A stretch of 64,000 bases of DNA from Actinostola sp. cb2023 (Eukaryota; Cnidaria; Anthozoa; Actiniaria; Actinostolidae), in NCBI GenBank assembly GCA_033675265.1, contig JAUJYZ010000584.1:240001-304000 (forward strand), given 5' to 3'. Below the pieces are notes generated by a model that saw only the letters and a program-made list of their open reading frames with translations, had not been told where the DNA came from and made no database searches. The position numbers and the translations under genes were made by a program. Below, piece by piece: positions 52,564 through 63,300 of the stretch (its first letter is position 1; each line of letters opens with the position of its first letter).

Positions 52564-53223
52564 CACGCTGGGCACATAAGAACCCCAAAATAGCGACTTT
52601 TGCATAACTACTACAATTTTAATGCAATCAATATAAAACTTAGCAACATAGCAGTACATGTGAAGACGACAAATTGTTTGTTTTTTATTTTTTTATTTTT
52701 GTGTTATTTGGCGGGGAAATGACGTCACGAACATGCCACCAAATTGTGAAATTCATAAATTCACTTGTTTGATCAAGGCAATCGAAAGAACACATAAACT
52801 TAGGGATATAGCTGTAACAATATCTCAGATATCGTTATTCAATCCAAAGATATGATTTTTTGAAATTTGAATTTTCCGCCATTTTGTGCTATTTTTAGTA
52901 ACAAAATGGCGGATTTTCAAATTTCAAGAAATCATATCTTTGGATTGAATAACGATATCTGAGATATTGTTTCAACTATATCCCTAATTGTATGTGTTCT
53001 TTCGATTACCTTGATCAAACTAGTGTATTTATGAATTTCACAATTTGGTGGAATGTCCGTGACGTCATTTTCCCGCCAAATAACACAAAAATCAAAAAAC
53101 AAAAAACAAACAATTTGTCGTCTTCACATGTACTGCTATGTTGCTAAGTTTGATATTGATTGGATTTAAAATGTAGTAGTTATGCAAAAGTCGCTATTTT
53201 TGGGTTCTTATGTGCCCAGCGTG
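52564..53223. mobile_element. 660-bp foldback element with about 320-bp arms
   Basis: CACGCTGGGCACATAAGAAC at left is mirrored by GTTCTTATGTGCCCAGCGTG at right; the arms stay paired almost to the centre (52890-52905). It sits in a copy of the TATTTTAGTCC repeat, with TTT on the left flank and TTTT on the right, consistent with a 3-bp duplication of T. Confidence 0.95.
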
Positions 53224-53420
53224 TTTTAGTCCATATTTGGTGTTATACTCCATATTTGGTAATATTCAACTTTAGTATTTACCAAAAAAAAAAATATTTA
53301 TTAAAAATCTTTAATGAGGATGCCTAGATCACTAATTAAAAGTTTCCGAATTTATTTGTTTTTATAATAAAGTGTCATTTTTTATCCAACTGATTTGGTA
53401 AATACTAAAACAATTATCCC

Positions 53421-53515
53421 CTCAGTGTCGGTGAGTAGTGGTGAATATTTACCTTGCCGCTCGAAGACTCGCGGCTCGGTAAATATTCACTACTACTCAC
53501 CTCCACTTTGAGGAA
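53421..53515. repeat. 95-bp palindrome
   Basis: CGGTGAGTAGTGGTGAATAT with TTACC faces GGTAAATATTCACTACTACT with CACC; loop contains GCTCGAAGACTCGCGG. Confidence 0.92.
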
Positions 53516-53754
53516 TAATAATTGTTCAATATTTGGTATTCTAGTCCATATTTGGTGCTCTACTCCATATTTGGTAATCTTCACTATATTTGGTATTTTA
53601 GTCCATATTTGGTGCATTACTCCATATTTGGTATTCTTCAACTGCTATATTAATTTGGTAATTTAATCCATGATTGGCTATTGTTTTCTTGGCTTTTCAA
53701 GTCTACAAATTATGAACAACAATGGTTTTTTGTTCAATAATTTGAAGTACATAC

Positions 53755-53832
53755 AGTCTAGTAAGAGAGGATAAGTTTCTGAAAGCCTCTGGGTCAACGG
53801 TCGCATTGGATAGAGCATTCGAGTCGGCATAC
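53755..53832 (-). CDS. Exon 7: leucine-rich repeat (26 residues)
   Basis: A 78-nt exon with CTCCCCAG acceptor and GTATGTAC donor. It encodes YADSNALSNA and then FRNLSSLTRL. Phase 2 at both ends. Confidence 0.8.
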
Positions 53833-53899
53833 CTGGGGAGTGATAAGGTGGTCATAAAAACAGTTAGAACGTGCATTCTGATTGGCTAATTCTTACTCT

Positions 53900-54420
53900 T
53901 TCACGTCATGACGCCCGTAGTCATGATATAACGCGCAACCTGATTGGCTAATTGTGACTCTTTCACGTATTGTAAAAAACTAGTAATGATATAACGAGCA
54001 ACCTGATTGGCTAATTATGAGCCTTTCACGTCTTGAATAATCTCGTCATGATATAATGCGCAACCTGATTGGCTGATTATTTCATAACGCACAAATGAAA
54101 TATAACAAGCGCTCTGATTGGGTAATAGCGAGCACTCCATCGGAACCATGCATTGCAATTGCAAATTGCCATCTAAACTTACAGTTCTCGAAGAGAGTTA
54201 AGGTACCACAGGTCCTCCTCTTCGATACTGGATATCTGGTTGTAATGGATGAATCTAAGAACAAATGCACACACACTCCAAAACTTCACTATATTTGGTA
54301 TTTTAGTCCATATTAATCTTTAATCATTACTCCATTTTAGCTGAGGCTAATCCTGGCAGGGGAGGCCAGCGGCCCTATTTTGTAAAAAGCATAGAGAAAA
54401 AATCCATAATTAACAATAAT
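53900..54420. repeat. Local duplication, copy 1 (contains exon 6)
   Basis: Shares the order of blocks ACGCCCGTA, GCGCAACCTGATTGGCTAAT, TTTCACGTATTGTAAAAAAC, TCTTGAATAATCTCGTCATG, exon 6 and GCTGAGGCTAA with 54655-55150. Confidence 0.88.
54183..54254 (-). CDS. Exon 6: leucine-rich repeat
   Basis: A 72-nt exon (FIHYNQISSI, then LWYLNSLREL) with GTTCTTAG acceptor and GTAAGTTT donor. A decayed copy of this exon lies at 54991-55036 within a local duplication. Confidence 0.85.
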
Positions 54421-54559
54421 AATTCTTGGAAACTTTATTTCATACAAATTTTTTACACAAACAATTGCAAATCTCACTACATGTAGGTAATTTACAATTG
54501 ACTACTTGAACTCGAAATATAATTAACAAAAAGAAAATGGTAACATAAGCATTGGATAG

Positions 54560-54590
<31 letters not shown>

Positions 54591-54654
54591 TAATAATAAT
54601 CATAAAAATAATTATAATAATGCATAATGAAAATAATTCTTACTAATAATAACG

Positions 54655-55150
54655 TCATAACGCCCGTAATAATAATAATAACGCGCAACCTGATTGGCTA
54701 ATTGTGACTTTTTCACGTATTGTAAAAAACTAGTAATGATATAACGAGCAATTGATTGGCTAATTATGAGCCTTTCACGTCTTGAATAATCTCGTCATGA
54801 TATAATGCGCAACCTGATTGGCTGATTATTTCATAACGCACAAATGAAATATAATAACACAAGCTAGCTAGCTGAGATGTATGCGGGTTATTTGGATGAA
54901 TGGATCGGGAGTACAGATGAACCATGCATTGCAACGGACAGACGGACATCATACAAACTTAGATAATTAGATCGAAGAGAGTTACTTACCACAGATAACT
55001 CCTCTTCGATACTGGATACTGGTTGTAATGGATGGATCTAAGAACAAATGAATGCACACACACAAAAACAAAGATATGATATCTTTAATCTGGATCTGTT
55101 ATACTGCCTTTTAGCTGAGGCTAATGGATGGAGGGGAGGCCAGCGGGATT
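54655..55150. repeat. Local duplication, copy 2 (decayed)
   Basis: Same block order as copy 1, with AAT microsatellite and GGAT expansions. Its exon copy is broken. Confidence 0.88.
54991..55036 (-). pseudogene. Decayed copy of LRR exon 6
   Basis: It keeps the acceptor (GTTCTTAG), most of the first half of exon 6 (bases for ATCCATTACAACCAG and ATCGAAGAGGAG) and a GTAAGTAAC-like donor, but small deletions break the LRR frame and its length does not keep phase. Confidence 0.8.
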
Positions 55151-55154
55151 TTGA

Positions 55155-56361
55155 TGGATGGATGGATGGATGGATGGATGGATGGATGGATGGATGGATG
55201 GATGGATGGATGGATGGATGGATAATGGATGGAATAGATGGATGGATGGAATAATAATGGATGGAATAATGGATAATAATGGATAATAAATAATAATGGA
55301 ATAATGGATAATGGATGGACGGATGAATAATAAAAAAAAATAATAAAATGGATAGACGATTTTGTATATGCATGGATTAAGAAATAAATTATTTGATGGA
55401 TGGATTATTATGGATGGATGGATTATTTTAAAATGGATTGGATATTGTACGGATGGAATAACATGGATGGTCACTAGCTAGCTGAGATGTATGCGCGGAT
55501 GGATGGATGAATGGATCGGGAGTACAGATGGATGAAGGCACAAAGGGATTGAGGGACGGATGGACGGACAGGCATACAGACGGATAGATAATTAGATATA
55601 GAGAACTTGGATAGACACGATAACTTCAAAATCCTAAAAAAATATACAAATTTTGGATGGATGGACGAATGCAAGAATGAATGGATGGATGGATGGATGG
55701 ATGGATGGATGGATGAATGGATGGATGGATGGATGGATGGATGGATGGATGGATGGATGGATGGATGGATGGATGGATGGATGGATGGATGGATGGATGG
55801 ATGGATGGATGGATGGATGGATGGATGGATGGATGGATGGATGGATGGATGGATGGATGGACGAATGGATGGATGGATGGATGGATGAATGGATGGATGG
55901 ATGGATGGGACGGATGGATGGACGAATGGATGGATGGATGGATGGATGGATGGATGGATGGACGAATGGATGGACGACGGATGGACGAATAGACGAATGG
56001 ATGGATGGATGGATGGATGGATGGATGGATGGATGGATGGATGGATGGATGGATGGATGATGATGGATGGATGGATGGATGAATGGACGGATGATGACGA
56101 ATGGATGGATGGAATGGATGGATGGATGGATGGATGAATGGACGAATGGATGGATGGATGGATGGATGGATAGATGGATGGATGGATGGATGGATGGATG
56201 GATGGATGGATGGATGGATGGATGGATGGACGAATAGATAAATGGATGGATGGACGAATGGATGGACGAATGGATGGACGAATAGACGAATGGATGGATG
56301 GATGGATGGATGGATGGATGGATGGATAGACGAATGGATGGATGATGGACGATGGACGATG

Positions 56362-56393
<32 letters not shown>

Positions 56394-56612
56394 GATGGAT
56401 GGACGAATTGATGGATGGATGGATGGATGGATGTGGATGGATGGATGGATAATGGGAAGTAAAGGTGTATATCTGCATGATGGATCTATCTATGGATGAA
56501 TGGACGAATGGATGGATGGATAAATGAAGATGAGGGAGGATATCTATCTATCTATCTATCTATGAATGGATGGATGGATGGATGGATGGATGGATGGATG
56601 GATGGACGATTG
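55155..56612. repeat. (GGAT)n arrays
   Basis: About 1.3 kb of GGAT with GACGAATGGAT and TGGATGAA variants, in two blocks (55155-55260 and 55650-56612). Frames with IHPS or WMDG repeats, up to 334 codons, are spurious. The tract ends about 7 nt from the exon 5 donor. Confidence 0.97.
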
Positions 56613-56619
56613 TACTTAC

Positions 56620-56673
56620 AGTTGTTCTAATGTAGAGATCTTTTCAAATGGTTTGTGGCTTGCTTTGAGACCC
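56620..56673 (-). CDS. Exon 5: short leucine-rich repeat (18 residues)
   Basis: A 54-nt exon bounded by a pyrimidine-rich TTTTCCAAG acceptor and GTAAGTAC donor. It encodes [18 protein letters not shown], the second half of an LRR unit. Phase 2 at both ends keeps the frame. It is the shortest exon, and the acceptor choice is less certain than for the others. Confidence 0.6.
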
Positions 56674-56721
56674 CTTGGAAAACAAGCACAATGTCAATTT
56701 GCGACGTTCACCATTCGACAT

Positions 56722-56728
56722 GCATCAC

Positions 56729-56760
<32 letters not shown>

Positions 56761-56826
56761 CCATCGTCATCATCATCATCATCATCACCATCATCACCAT
56801 CACCAACACCATCATCATCACCATTG
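56722..56826. repeat. (CAT)n microsatellite
   Basis: CAT triplets with CACCAT and CGTCAT interruptions, in the intron between exons 4 and 5. Confidence 0.95.
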
Positions 56827-56935
56827 TGAAATTGTACTATTTACATTCATCATTTGTAATCTATAGTTTAGTCCATTCAATATCACCACCACCATAATTA
56901 TTACCACCACCACCAGCAGCAGCAGCAGCACTTAC

Positions 56936-57016
56936 CCGTGTAACGAAAAGAGGTCTGGTGGGAAATCAGTACTAGCAAAGCTTCTCAGAGAATTGATGGG
57001 GTTGTATTCCAAATGC
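56936..57016 (-). CDS. Exon 4: leucine-rich repeat (27 residues)
   Basis: An 81-nt exon, TTTATCAG acceptor and GTAAGTGC donor, encoding HLEYNPINSL and then FPPDLFSLH. The donor is followed at once by a GCT/GGT microsatellite. The preceding intron (5.5 kb) is almost wholly tandem repeat. Confidence 0.8.
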
Positions 57017-57094
57017 CTGATAAATCAATACAAAACATAATCAGGAATTTCCACAAAAAAACACCCATGACTCCAATGCAAAGACGGTGTCTCG

Positions 57095-58800
57095 AGCTGT
57101 ACATTTATCACGATACTTTGTGCAACTACAAACAGTCTGACATTTACCACGATACTTTGTGCGTCTACAAACAGTCTGACATTTACCACGATACTTTGTG
57201 CGTCTACAAACAGTCTGACATTTACCACGACACTTTGTGCGTCTACAAACAGTCTGACATTTACCACGATACTTTGTGCGTCTACAAACAGTCTGACATT
57301 TACCACGATACTTTTCGTCTACAAACAGTCTGACATTTACCACGATACTTTGTGCGTCTACAAACAGTCTGACATTTACCACGATACTTTGTGCGTCTAC
57401 AAACAGTCTGACATTTACCACGACACTTTGTGCGTCTACAAACAGTCTGACATTTACCACGACACTTTGTGCGTCTACAAACAGTCTGACATTTACCACG
57501 ACACTTTGTGCGTCTACAAACAGTCTGACATTTACCACGATACTTTGTGCGTCTACAAACAGTCTGACATTTATCACGATACTTTTTGCATCTACAAACA
57601 GTCTGACATTTACCACGATACTTTGTGCGTCTACAAACAGTCTGACATTTACCACGATACTTTGTGCGTCTACAAACAGTCTGACATTTACTTTGTTGCG
57701 TCTTCGTAAAAAACAAAAAATTTGTGCGTCTACAAACAGTCTGACATTTACCACGATACTTTGTGCGTCTACAAACAGTCTGACATTTACCACGATACTT
57801 TGTGCGTACTACAAACAGTCTGACATTTACCACGACACTTTGTGCGTCTACAAACAGTCTGACATTTACCACGACACTTTGTGCGTCTACAAACAGTCTA
57901 ACATTTACCACGACACTTTGTGCGTCTACAAACAGTCTGACATTTACCACGACACTTTGTGCGTCTACAAACAGTCTGACATTTACCACGATCCACTTTG
58001 TGCGTCTACAAACAGTCTGATTTTACCACGATAACTTTGTGCGTCTACAAACAGTCTGACATTTACCACGATACTTTGTGCGTCTACAAACAGTCTGACA
58101 TTTACCACGATACTTTGTGCGTCTACAAACAGTCTGACATTTACCACGATACTTTGTGCGTCTACAAACAGTCTGACATTTACCACGAAACTTTGTGCGT
58201 CTACAAACAGTCTGACATTTACCACGATACTTTGTGCGTCTACAAACAGTCTGACATTTACCACGATACTTTGTGCGTCTACAAACAGTCTGACATTTAC
58301 CACGATAACTTTGTGCGTCTACAAACAGTCTGACATTTACCACGACACTTTGTGCGTCTACAAACAGTCTGACATTTACCACGATACTTTGTGCGTCTAC
58401 AAACAGTCTGACATTTACCACGATACTTTGTGCGTCTACAAACAGTCTGACATTTACCACGATACTTTGTGCGTCTACAAACAGTCTGACATTTACCACG
58501 ACACTTTGTGCGTCTACAAACAGTCTGACATTTACCACGATACTTTGTGCGTCTACAAACAGTCTGACATTTTACCACGATACTTTGTGCGTCTACAAAC
58601 AGTCTGACATTTACCACGATACTTTGTGCGTCTACAAACAGTCTGACATTCCCCATATACTTTGTGCGTCTACAAACAGTCTGACATTTACCACAATACT
58701 TTGCGCGTCTACAAACAATCTGACATTACCACGATACTTTGTGCGTCTACAAACAGTCTGACATTTACCACGATACTTTGTGCGTCTACAAACAGTCTGA
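57095..58800. repeat. 39-bp array A, about 43 copies
   Basis: Unit ACTTTGTGCGTCTACAAACA then GTCTGACATTTACCACGAT. As 39 is a multiple of three, frames stay open on both strands for up to 250 codons; they are spurious. Confidence 0.97.
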
Positions 58801-59965
58801 CATATATATACTTTGTGTATTTGCACCGGGGACTTCCCCTATATTCTTTGTGTCTATTTGCATTGTCTATTTGCACCGGGTCAACAATCCCCTATATTCT
58901 TTGTGTCTATCAACCGGGTAACAATACCCTATATTCAATTTGTGACGTTTCAACAAAGTACAATCCCCTATATTGTGTGTGTCTATTTGCACCGGGTAAC
59001 ATCCCCTATACTTTGTGTCTATTTGCAGTCTTCAGTAAAAATCCCCTATATTCTTTGTGTCTTTTGTATAGCGCATTTCCCCATATCTTTGCCCCAATGC
59101 GCTTTACCCCTAATTCTTTGTGTCTATTTGCGGGGTGCATCCCCTATATTCTTTGTGTCTATTTGCGAGCAGCTTAACAATCCATGATATTCTTTGTGTC
59201 TATTTAGTGGGTTAACATGCCTCCTATATTCTTTGTAGTCTATTTGAACCGGGTAATCCCCTATACTCTTTGTGTCTATTTGCACCGGGTAACAATCCCC
59301 TATTTCTTTGTGTCTATTTGCACAGGGTAACAATCCCCTATATTCTTTGTGTCTATTTGCATTCTTTGTGTGATAACAGGATTAACAATCCCCTATATTC
59401 TTTGTGAAGATTTGCACCGGGTAACAATCCCCTATATTCTTTGTGTCATTTGCACCGATAACAATCCCCTATATTCTTTGATACTTGGTAACAATCCCCT
59501 ATATTCTTTGACTATTTGCACCGGGTGAACAATCCCCTGTATTCTTTGTGTCTATTTGCACCAGCTAACAATCCCCTAAAAGTAAGATATTTGCACCGAG
59601 TAAGAATCCCCTATATTCTGACTAAACGGGTAACAATCCCCTATATTCTTTGGAAAAGGGAATGAAGCAAACAAACCCCTATATTCTTTGTGTCAAGCAC
59701 CGGGTAACAATCCCCTATATTCTTTGTGTCAAGGAAGGTAACAATCCCCTATATTCTTTGTGTCTATTTGCACCGGGTAACAATCCCCTATATTCTTTGT
59801 GTCAATTTGCACCGGGTAACAATCCCCTATATTCTTTGTGTCTATTTGCGGCGCAAGCAAGGAAGGAGGCAAGCAATTCTTTGTGTCTATTTGCACCGGG
59901 AACAGGCCCCTATATTCTTTGTGTCTATTTGCAAGGAAACAATCCCCTAGCAATTCTTTGTGTCT
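58800..59965. repeat. 39-bp array B, about 28 variable copies
   Basis: Unit CCCCTATATTCTTTGTGTCT then ATTTGCACCGGGTAACAAT. It follows array A through a transitional unit at 58800-58860 and shares CTTTGTG followed by GTCTA. Confidence 0.93.
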
Positions 59966-60800
59966 AAGCAAGGAACAAGGCTATAGCAAGGTCTAAGGCA
60001 GGCAAGCAAACAATCCCCTATAAGTCTATTTGGAAGGAGGCAATCCCCTATAAGGAGGCAAGCAAGGAAGGAGGCAAGCAAGGAAGGGGGCAAGCTATAT
60101 TCTTTGTGGCAAGCAAGGGGGGGCAAGCAAGGAAGGTGGCAAGCAAGGAAGGGGCAATCCCCAAGGAAGGTGGCAAGCAAGGAAGGAGGCAAGCCCCTAT
60201 ATTCTTTGTGTCTATTTGCAAGCAAGGAAGGAGGCAAGCAAGGAAGGTGGCAAGCAAGGAAGGAGGCAATTCTTTGTGTCTAAGGAAGGGGGTAAGCAAT
60301 CCCCTAGGAAATTCTTTGGCTAAGCAAGGAACAATCCCCTAAGCAAGGAAGGGGGCAAGCATTCTTTGGGGCAAGCAAGGAAGGAGGCAAGCAAGGAAGG
60401 TGGCAAGCAAGGAAGGGGGCAAGCAAAGGGCAAGCAAGGGGGCAAGCAAGGAAGCACCGGGCAAGCAAGGAAGGGGGCAAGCAAGGAAGGAGGCAAGCAA
60501 GGAAGGGGGCAAGCAAGGAAGGAGGCAAGCAAGGAAGGGGGCAAGCAAGGAAGGAGGCAATAAGGAAGGGGGCAAGCAAGGAAGGAGGCAAGCAATTCTT
60601 TGGGGCAAGCAAGGAAGGAGGCAAGCAAGGAAGGGGGCAAGCAAGGAAGGAGGCAAGCAAGGAAGGGGGCAAGCAAGGAAGGGGGCAATCCCCAAGCTTT
60701 GAAGGAGGCAAGCAGGAAGGGGGCAAGCAAGGAAGTAGGCAAGCTAGGAAGGGGCAAGCAAGGAAGAGGCAAGTCTAAGGCAAGGCAACAATCCAAGCAA
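59840..60800. repeat. Zone where array B and the 16-bp array interdigitate
   Basis: Pieces of array B (ATTCTTTGTGTCTATTTG, CAATCCCCTA) alternate with GCAAGGAAGGAGGCAA units down to about 60780. Confidence 0.9.
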
Positions 60801-62455
60801 GGAAGGAGGCAAGCAAGGGAGGCAAGCAAGGAAGGAAGGAGGCAAGCAAGGAAGGAGGCAAGCAAGGAAGGAGGCAAGCAAGGAAGGGGGCAAGCAAGGA
60901 AGGAGGCAAGCAAGGAAGGAGGCAAGCAAGGAAGGAGGCAAGCAAGGAAGGGGGCAAGCAACAGGCAATAAGGAGGGCAAGCAAAGGAAGGAGGCAAGGC
61001 AAGGAAGGAGGCAAGCAAGGAAGGGGGCAAGCAAGGAAGGAGGCAAGCAAGGAAGGGGGCAAGCAAGGAAGGAGGCAAGCAAGGAAGGGGGCAAGCAAGG
61101 AAGGGGGCAAGCAAGGAAGGAGGCAAGCAAGGAAGGGGGCAAGCAAGGAAGGAGGCAAGCAAGGAAGGGGGCAAGCAAGGAAGGAGGCAAGCAAGGAAGG
61201 GGGCAAGCAAGGAAGGAAGGAGGCAAGCAAGGAAAGGGGGCAAGGCAAGGAAGGAGGCAAGCAAGGAAGGGGGCAAGCAAGGAAGGAGGCAAGCAAGGAA
61301 GGGGGCAAGCAAGGAAGTAGGCAAGCAAGGAAGTAGGCAAGCAAGGAAGGGGGCAAGCAAGGAAGGAGGCAAGCAAGGAAGGAGGCAAGCAAGGAAGGAA
61401 GGCAAGCAAGGAAGGGGGCAAGCAAGGAAGGAGGCAAGCAAGGAAAGCAAGGAGGCAAGCAAAGAAGGGGGCAAGCAAGGAAGGCAAGGCAAGCAAGGAA
61501 GGAGGCAAGCAAGGAAGCAAGGGCAAGCAAGGAAGGGGGCAAGCAAGGAAGGAGGCAAGCAAGGGAAGAGGCAAGCAAGGAAGGAGGCAAGAGAAGGAAG
61601 CAAGGAAGGAGGCAAGCAAGGAAGGAGGCAAGCAAGCAAGGAAGGAGGCAAGCAAGGAAGGAGGCAAGCAAGAAGAAGGAGGCAAGCAAGGAAGCAAGGC
61701 AAGCAAGGAAGGAGGCAAAGCAAGAAGGAAGGAGGCAAGCAAGGAAGGAAGGCAAGCAGCAAGGAGGCAAGGAAAGGAAGGAGGCAAGCAAGGAAGGGGG
61801 CAAGCAAAAGGAAGGAAGCAAGCAAGGAAGGAGGCAAGCAAGGAAGGAGGCAAGCAAGGAAGGAGGCAAGCAAGGAAGGGGGCAAGCAAGGAAGGAGGCA
61901 AGCAAGGAAGGGGGCAAGCAAGGAAGGAGGCAAGCAAGGAAGGGGGCAAGCAAGGAAGGAGGCAAGCAAGGAAGGGGCAAGCAAGGAAGGAGGCAAGCAA
62001 GGAAGGAGGCAAGCAAGGAAGGAGGCAAGCAAGGAAAGGGGCAAGCAAGGAAGGAGGCAAGCAAGGAAGGGGGCAAGCAAGGAAGGAGGCAAGCAAGGAA
62101 GGGGGCAAGCAAGGAAGGAGGCAAGCAAGGAAGGGGGCAAGCAAGGAAGGAGGCAAGCAAGGAAGGGGGCAAGCAAGGAGGAAGGAGGCAAGCAAGGAAG
62201 GGGGCAAGCAAGGAAGGAGGCAAGCAAGGAAGGGGGCAAGCAAGGAAGTAGGCAAGCTAGGAAGGAGGCAAGCAAGAAAGGAGGCAAGCAAGGAAGGAGG
62301 CAAGCAAGGAAGGAGACAAGCAAGGAAGAAGGCAAGCAAGGAAGGAGGCAAGCAAGGAAGGAGGCAAGCAAGGAAGGAGGCAAGCAAGGAAGAAGGCAAG
62401 CAAGGAAGAAGGCAAGCAAGGAAGGAGGCAATCAAGGAAGGAGACAAGCAAGGAA
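60040..62455. repeat. 16-bp purine array (GCAAGGAAGGAGGCAA), about 140 copies
   Basis: Almost pure A/G apart from one C per half unit. Variants GGAGG and GGGGG alternate. Frames of up to 703 codons on minus (LLASFLACLLPCLPPS) are spurious. It ends about 20 nt from the exon 3 donor. Confidence 0.97.
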
Positions 62456-62479
62456 GGACATCAACAAGTATCAACTTAC

Positions 62480-62563
62480 AGATCTTCCAGTGCTGGTAGG
62501 TTTGTGAAGGAGTTGGACATGACATGTTCGGTCTGAAAGCCAGTCTTTTGGTACATCAAAATT
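62480..62563 (-). CDS. Exon 3: leucine-rich repeat, divergent
   Basis: An 84-nt exon with TTTTTAG acceptor and GTAAGTTG donor. Its second half, NSFTNLPALEDL, is typical LRR; its first half (ILMYQKTGFQ) has lost the usual asparagine ladder. The 16-bp purine array begins about 20 nt inside the following intron. Confidence 0.75.
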
Positions 62564-62598
62564 CTAAAAAGAGAGATATATTAGGCTCAAACGGCGTA

Positions 62599-62703
62599 CT
62601 TTCCAAGAGCCGTTCTTAATTACTTCAAAAGAAGCCGCCTCATTATCTATTGTTTGAAATGAGAACGGCTCATGATTAGCACGACGTCTGAACTAGGTCT
62701 TAG
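62599..62703. mobile_element. Dispersed element, inverse copy of 36960-37063
   Basis: AAGAGCCGTTCTTAATTACT then TCAAAAGAAGCCGCCTCATT, near-identical to the complement of the other copy. Confidence 0.85.
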
Positions 62704-62757
62704 AAGTAGGTTTTGGAGAGTGCAATTCAATACTTGTATCAGTAGACATCGACTTAC

Positions 62758-62841
62758 AAGCATTTTAGCTTTGGTAAATCCATAAAAGGTGGGCTATATC
62801 CTCCAGCTGTAATAGTCTTCAATTTATTTCCACAAAGATTC
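62758..62841 (-). CDS. Exon 2: leucine-rich repeat (28 residues)
   Basis: This 84-nt exon lies between an ATTTAG acceptor and a GTAAGTCG donor. It reads NLCGNKLKTI, a short insertion (GGYSPPF), then MDLPKLKCL, an LRR with four extra residues. Phase 2 at both ends. Confidence 0.8.
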
Positions 62842-62962
62842 CTAAATAATAATAAAAGTAAGAAGAAGAAATAAAACAAGAAATAATAATAATGATAATA
62901 ACAATAATAATCATGTTGATGATGGTGGTGATGTACATATACTGTTAAGAATAACGACTTAC

Positions 62963-63034
62963 AAGTGCAGCAGCTCTGGTATGTTACGGAAGACGTTGGG
63001 GCTAATTTTTTCTATCATGTTGTCATGCAGCTCT
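62963..63034 (-). CDS. Exon 1 of those visible: leucine-rich repeat
   Basis: This 72-nt exon encodes one 24-residue LRR (ELHDNMIEKI, then FRNIPELLHL). It is flanked by TGTCCAG acceptor and GTAAGTCG donor, and enters with one base of a split codon (phase 2), like the other LRR exons. It is the most upstream exon in view; earlier exons are presumably beyond the window. Confidence 0.8.
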
Positions 63035-63114
63035 CTGGACAAAACAGAGAAAAAAGTGATTAAAAATTATTTTCATATAAAATTAAATAAATTATTAACA
63101 ACTCATGATGACAG

Positions 63115-63300
63115 TAGTATGGTGGTGTCAGTGAGTAGCAGTGGTGGTAATGATGATGATGATGATGGTACAGTGGCATTGTGGTAGCAGTGGTGGTAAT
63201 GATGATAATGATGATGACAGTGGTATAGTGGTAGCTTTGGTGGTGATGATGATGATGATGATGATGATGATGACAGTGGTTCAGCATAGTGGCGATAGTA
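63115..63300. repeat. GTGGTAATGATGATGAT tract
   Basis: GAT and GTGGTA units upstream of exon 1's acceptor. Confidence 0.92.

Larger units (their letters stand above)
52500..53685. repeat. ATATTTGGTATTTTAGTCC minisatellite, split by a foldback element
   Basis: Copies of CCATATTTGGT with TATTTTAGT or TACT spacers at 52545-52563, 53223-53270 and 53525-53640. Confidence 0.85.
1036..63034 (-). other. Giant mosaic adhesion-type gene (45 exons placed, both ends missing)
   Basis: Forty-five exons can be chained on the minus strand from 63034 to 1036. All introns begin GT and end AG, intron phases match at every junction, and the exons sum to 5068 nt, leaving 1689 whole codons after the first partial codon. 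Domain order is about 28 leucine-rich repeats, LRR C-terminal cap, FN3, fibro-slime, two cadherin-like repeats, a cysteine-rich ephrin-receptor/GCC2-GCC3-like region, and thrombospondin-type EGF modules. All these are extracellular domain families with paired cysteines, so a secreted or cell-surface adhesion protein is the natural inference. The signal peptide and any LRR N-terminal cap lie beyond 64000; any membrane segment lies left of position 1. Some small exons may have been missed in the repeat-filled introns, but the unbroken phase argues against many. Two adjacent genes are possible in principle, but no stop codon, start codon or non-matching phase separates the domains. Confidence 0.8.

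Noticed and set aside
55474..56499. Frames of IHPS and GWMD repeats, up to 334 codons
   Set aside because: (GGAT)n translation on both strands.
57025..58656. 250-codon frames with YKQSDIYHDTLCV or VNVRLFVDAQSIV repeats
   Set aside because: A 39-bp unit keeps 13-codon frames open on both strands; no non-repeat domain is attached.
57095..59965. 39-bp direct repeats considered as a CRISPR array
   Set aside because: The repeats are contiguous without unique spacers and the genome is eukaryotic.
60320..62525. Minus-strand open frames of 482, 593 and 703 codons (LLASFLACLLPC-type repeats)
   Set aside because: They are translations of the 16-bp purine array; similar frames exist in all three phases, with no unique sequence or splice context.
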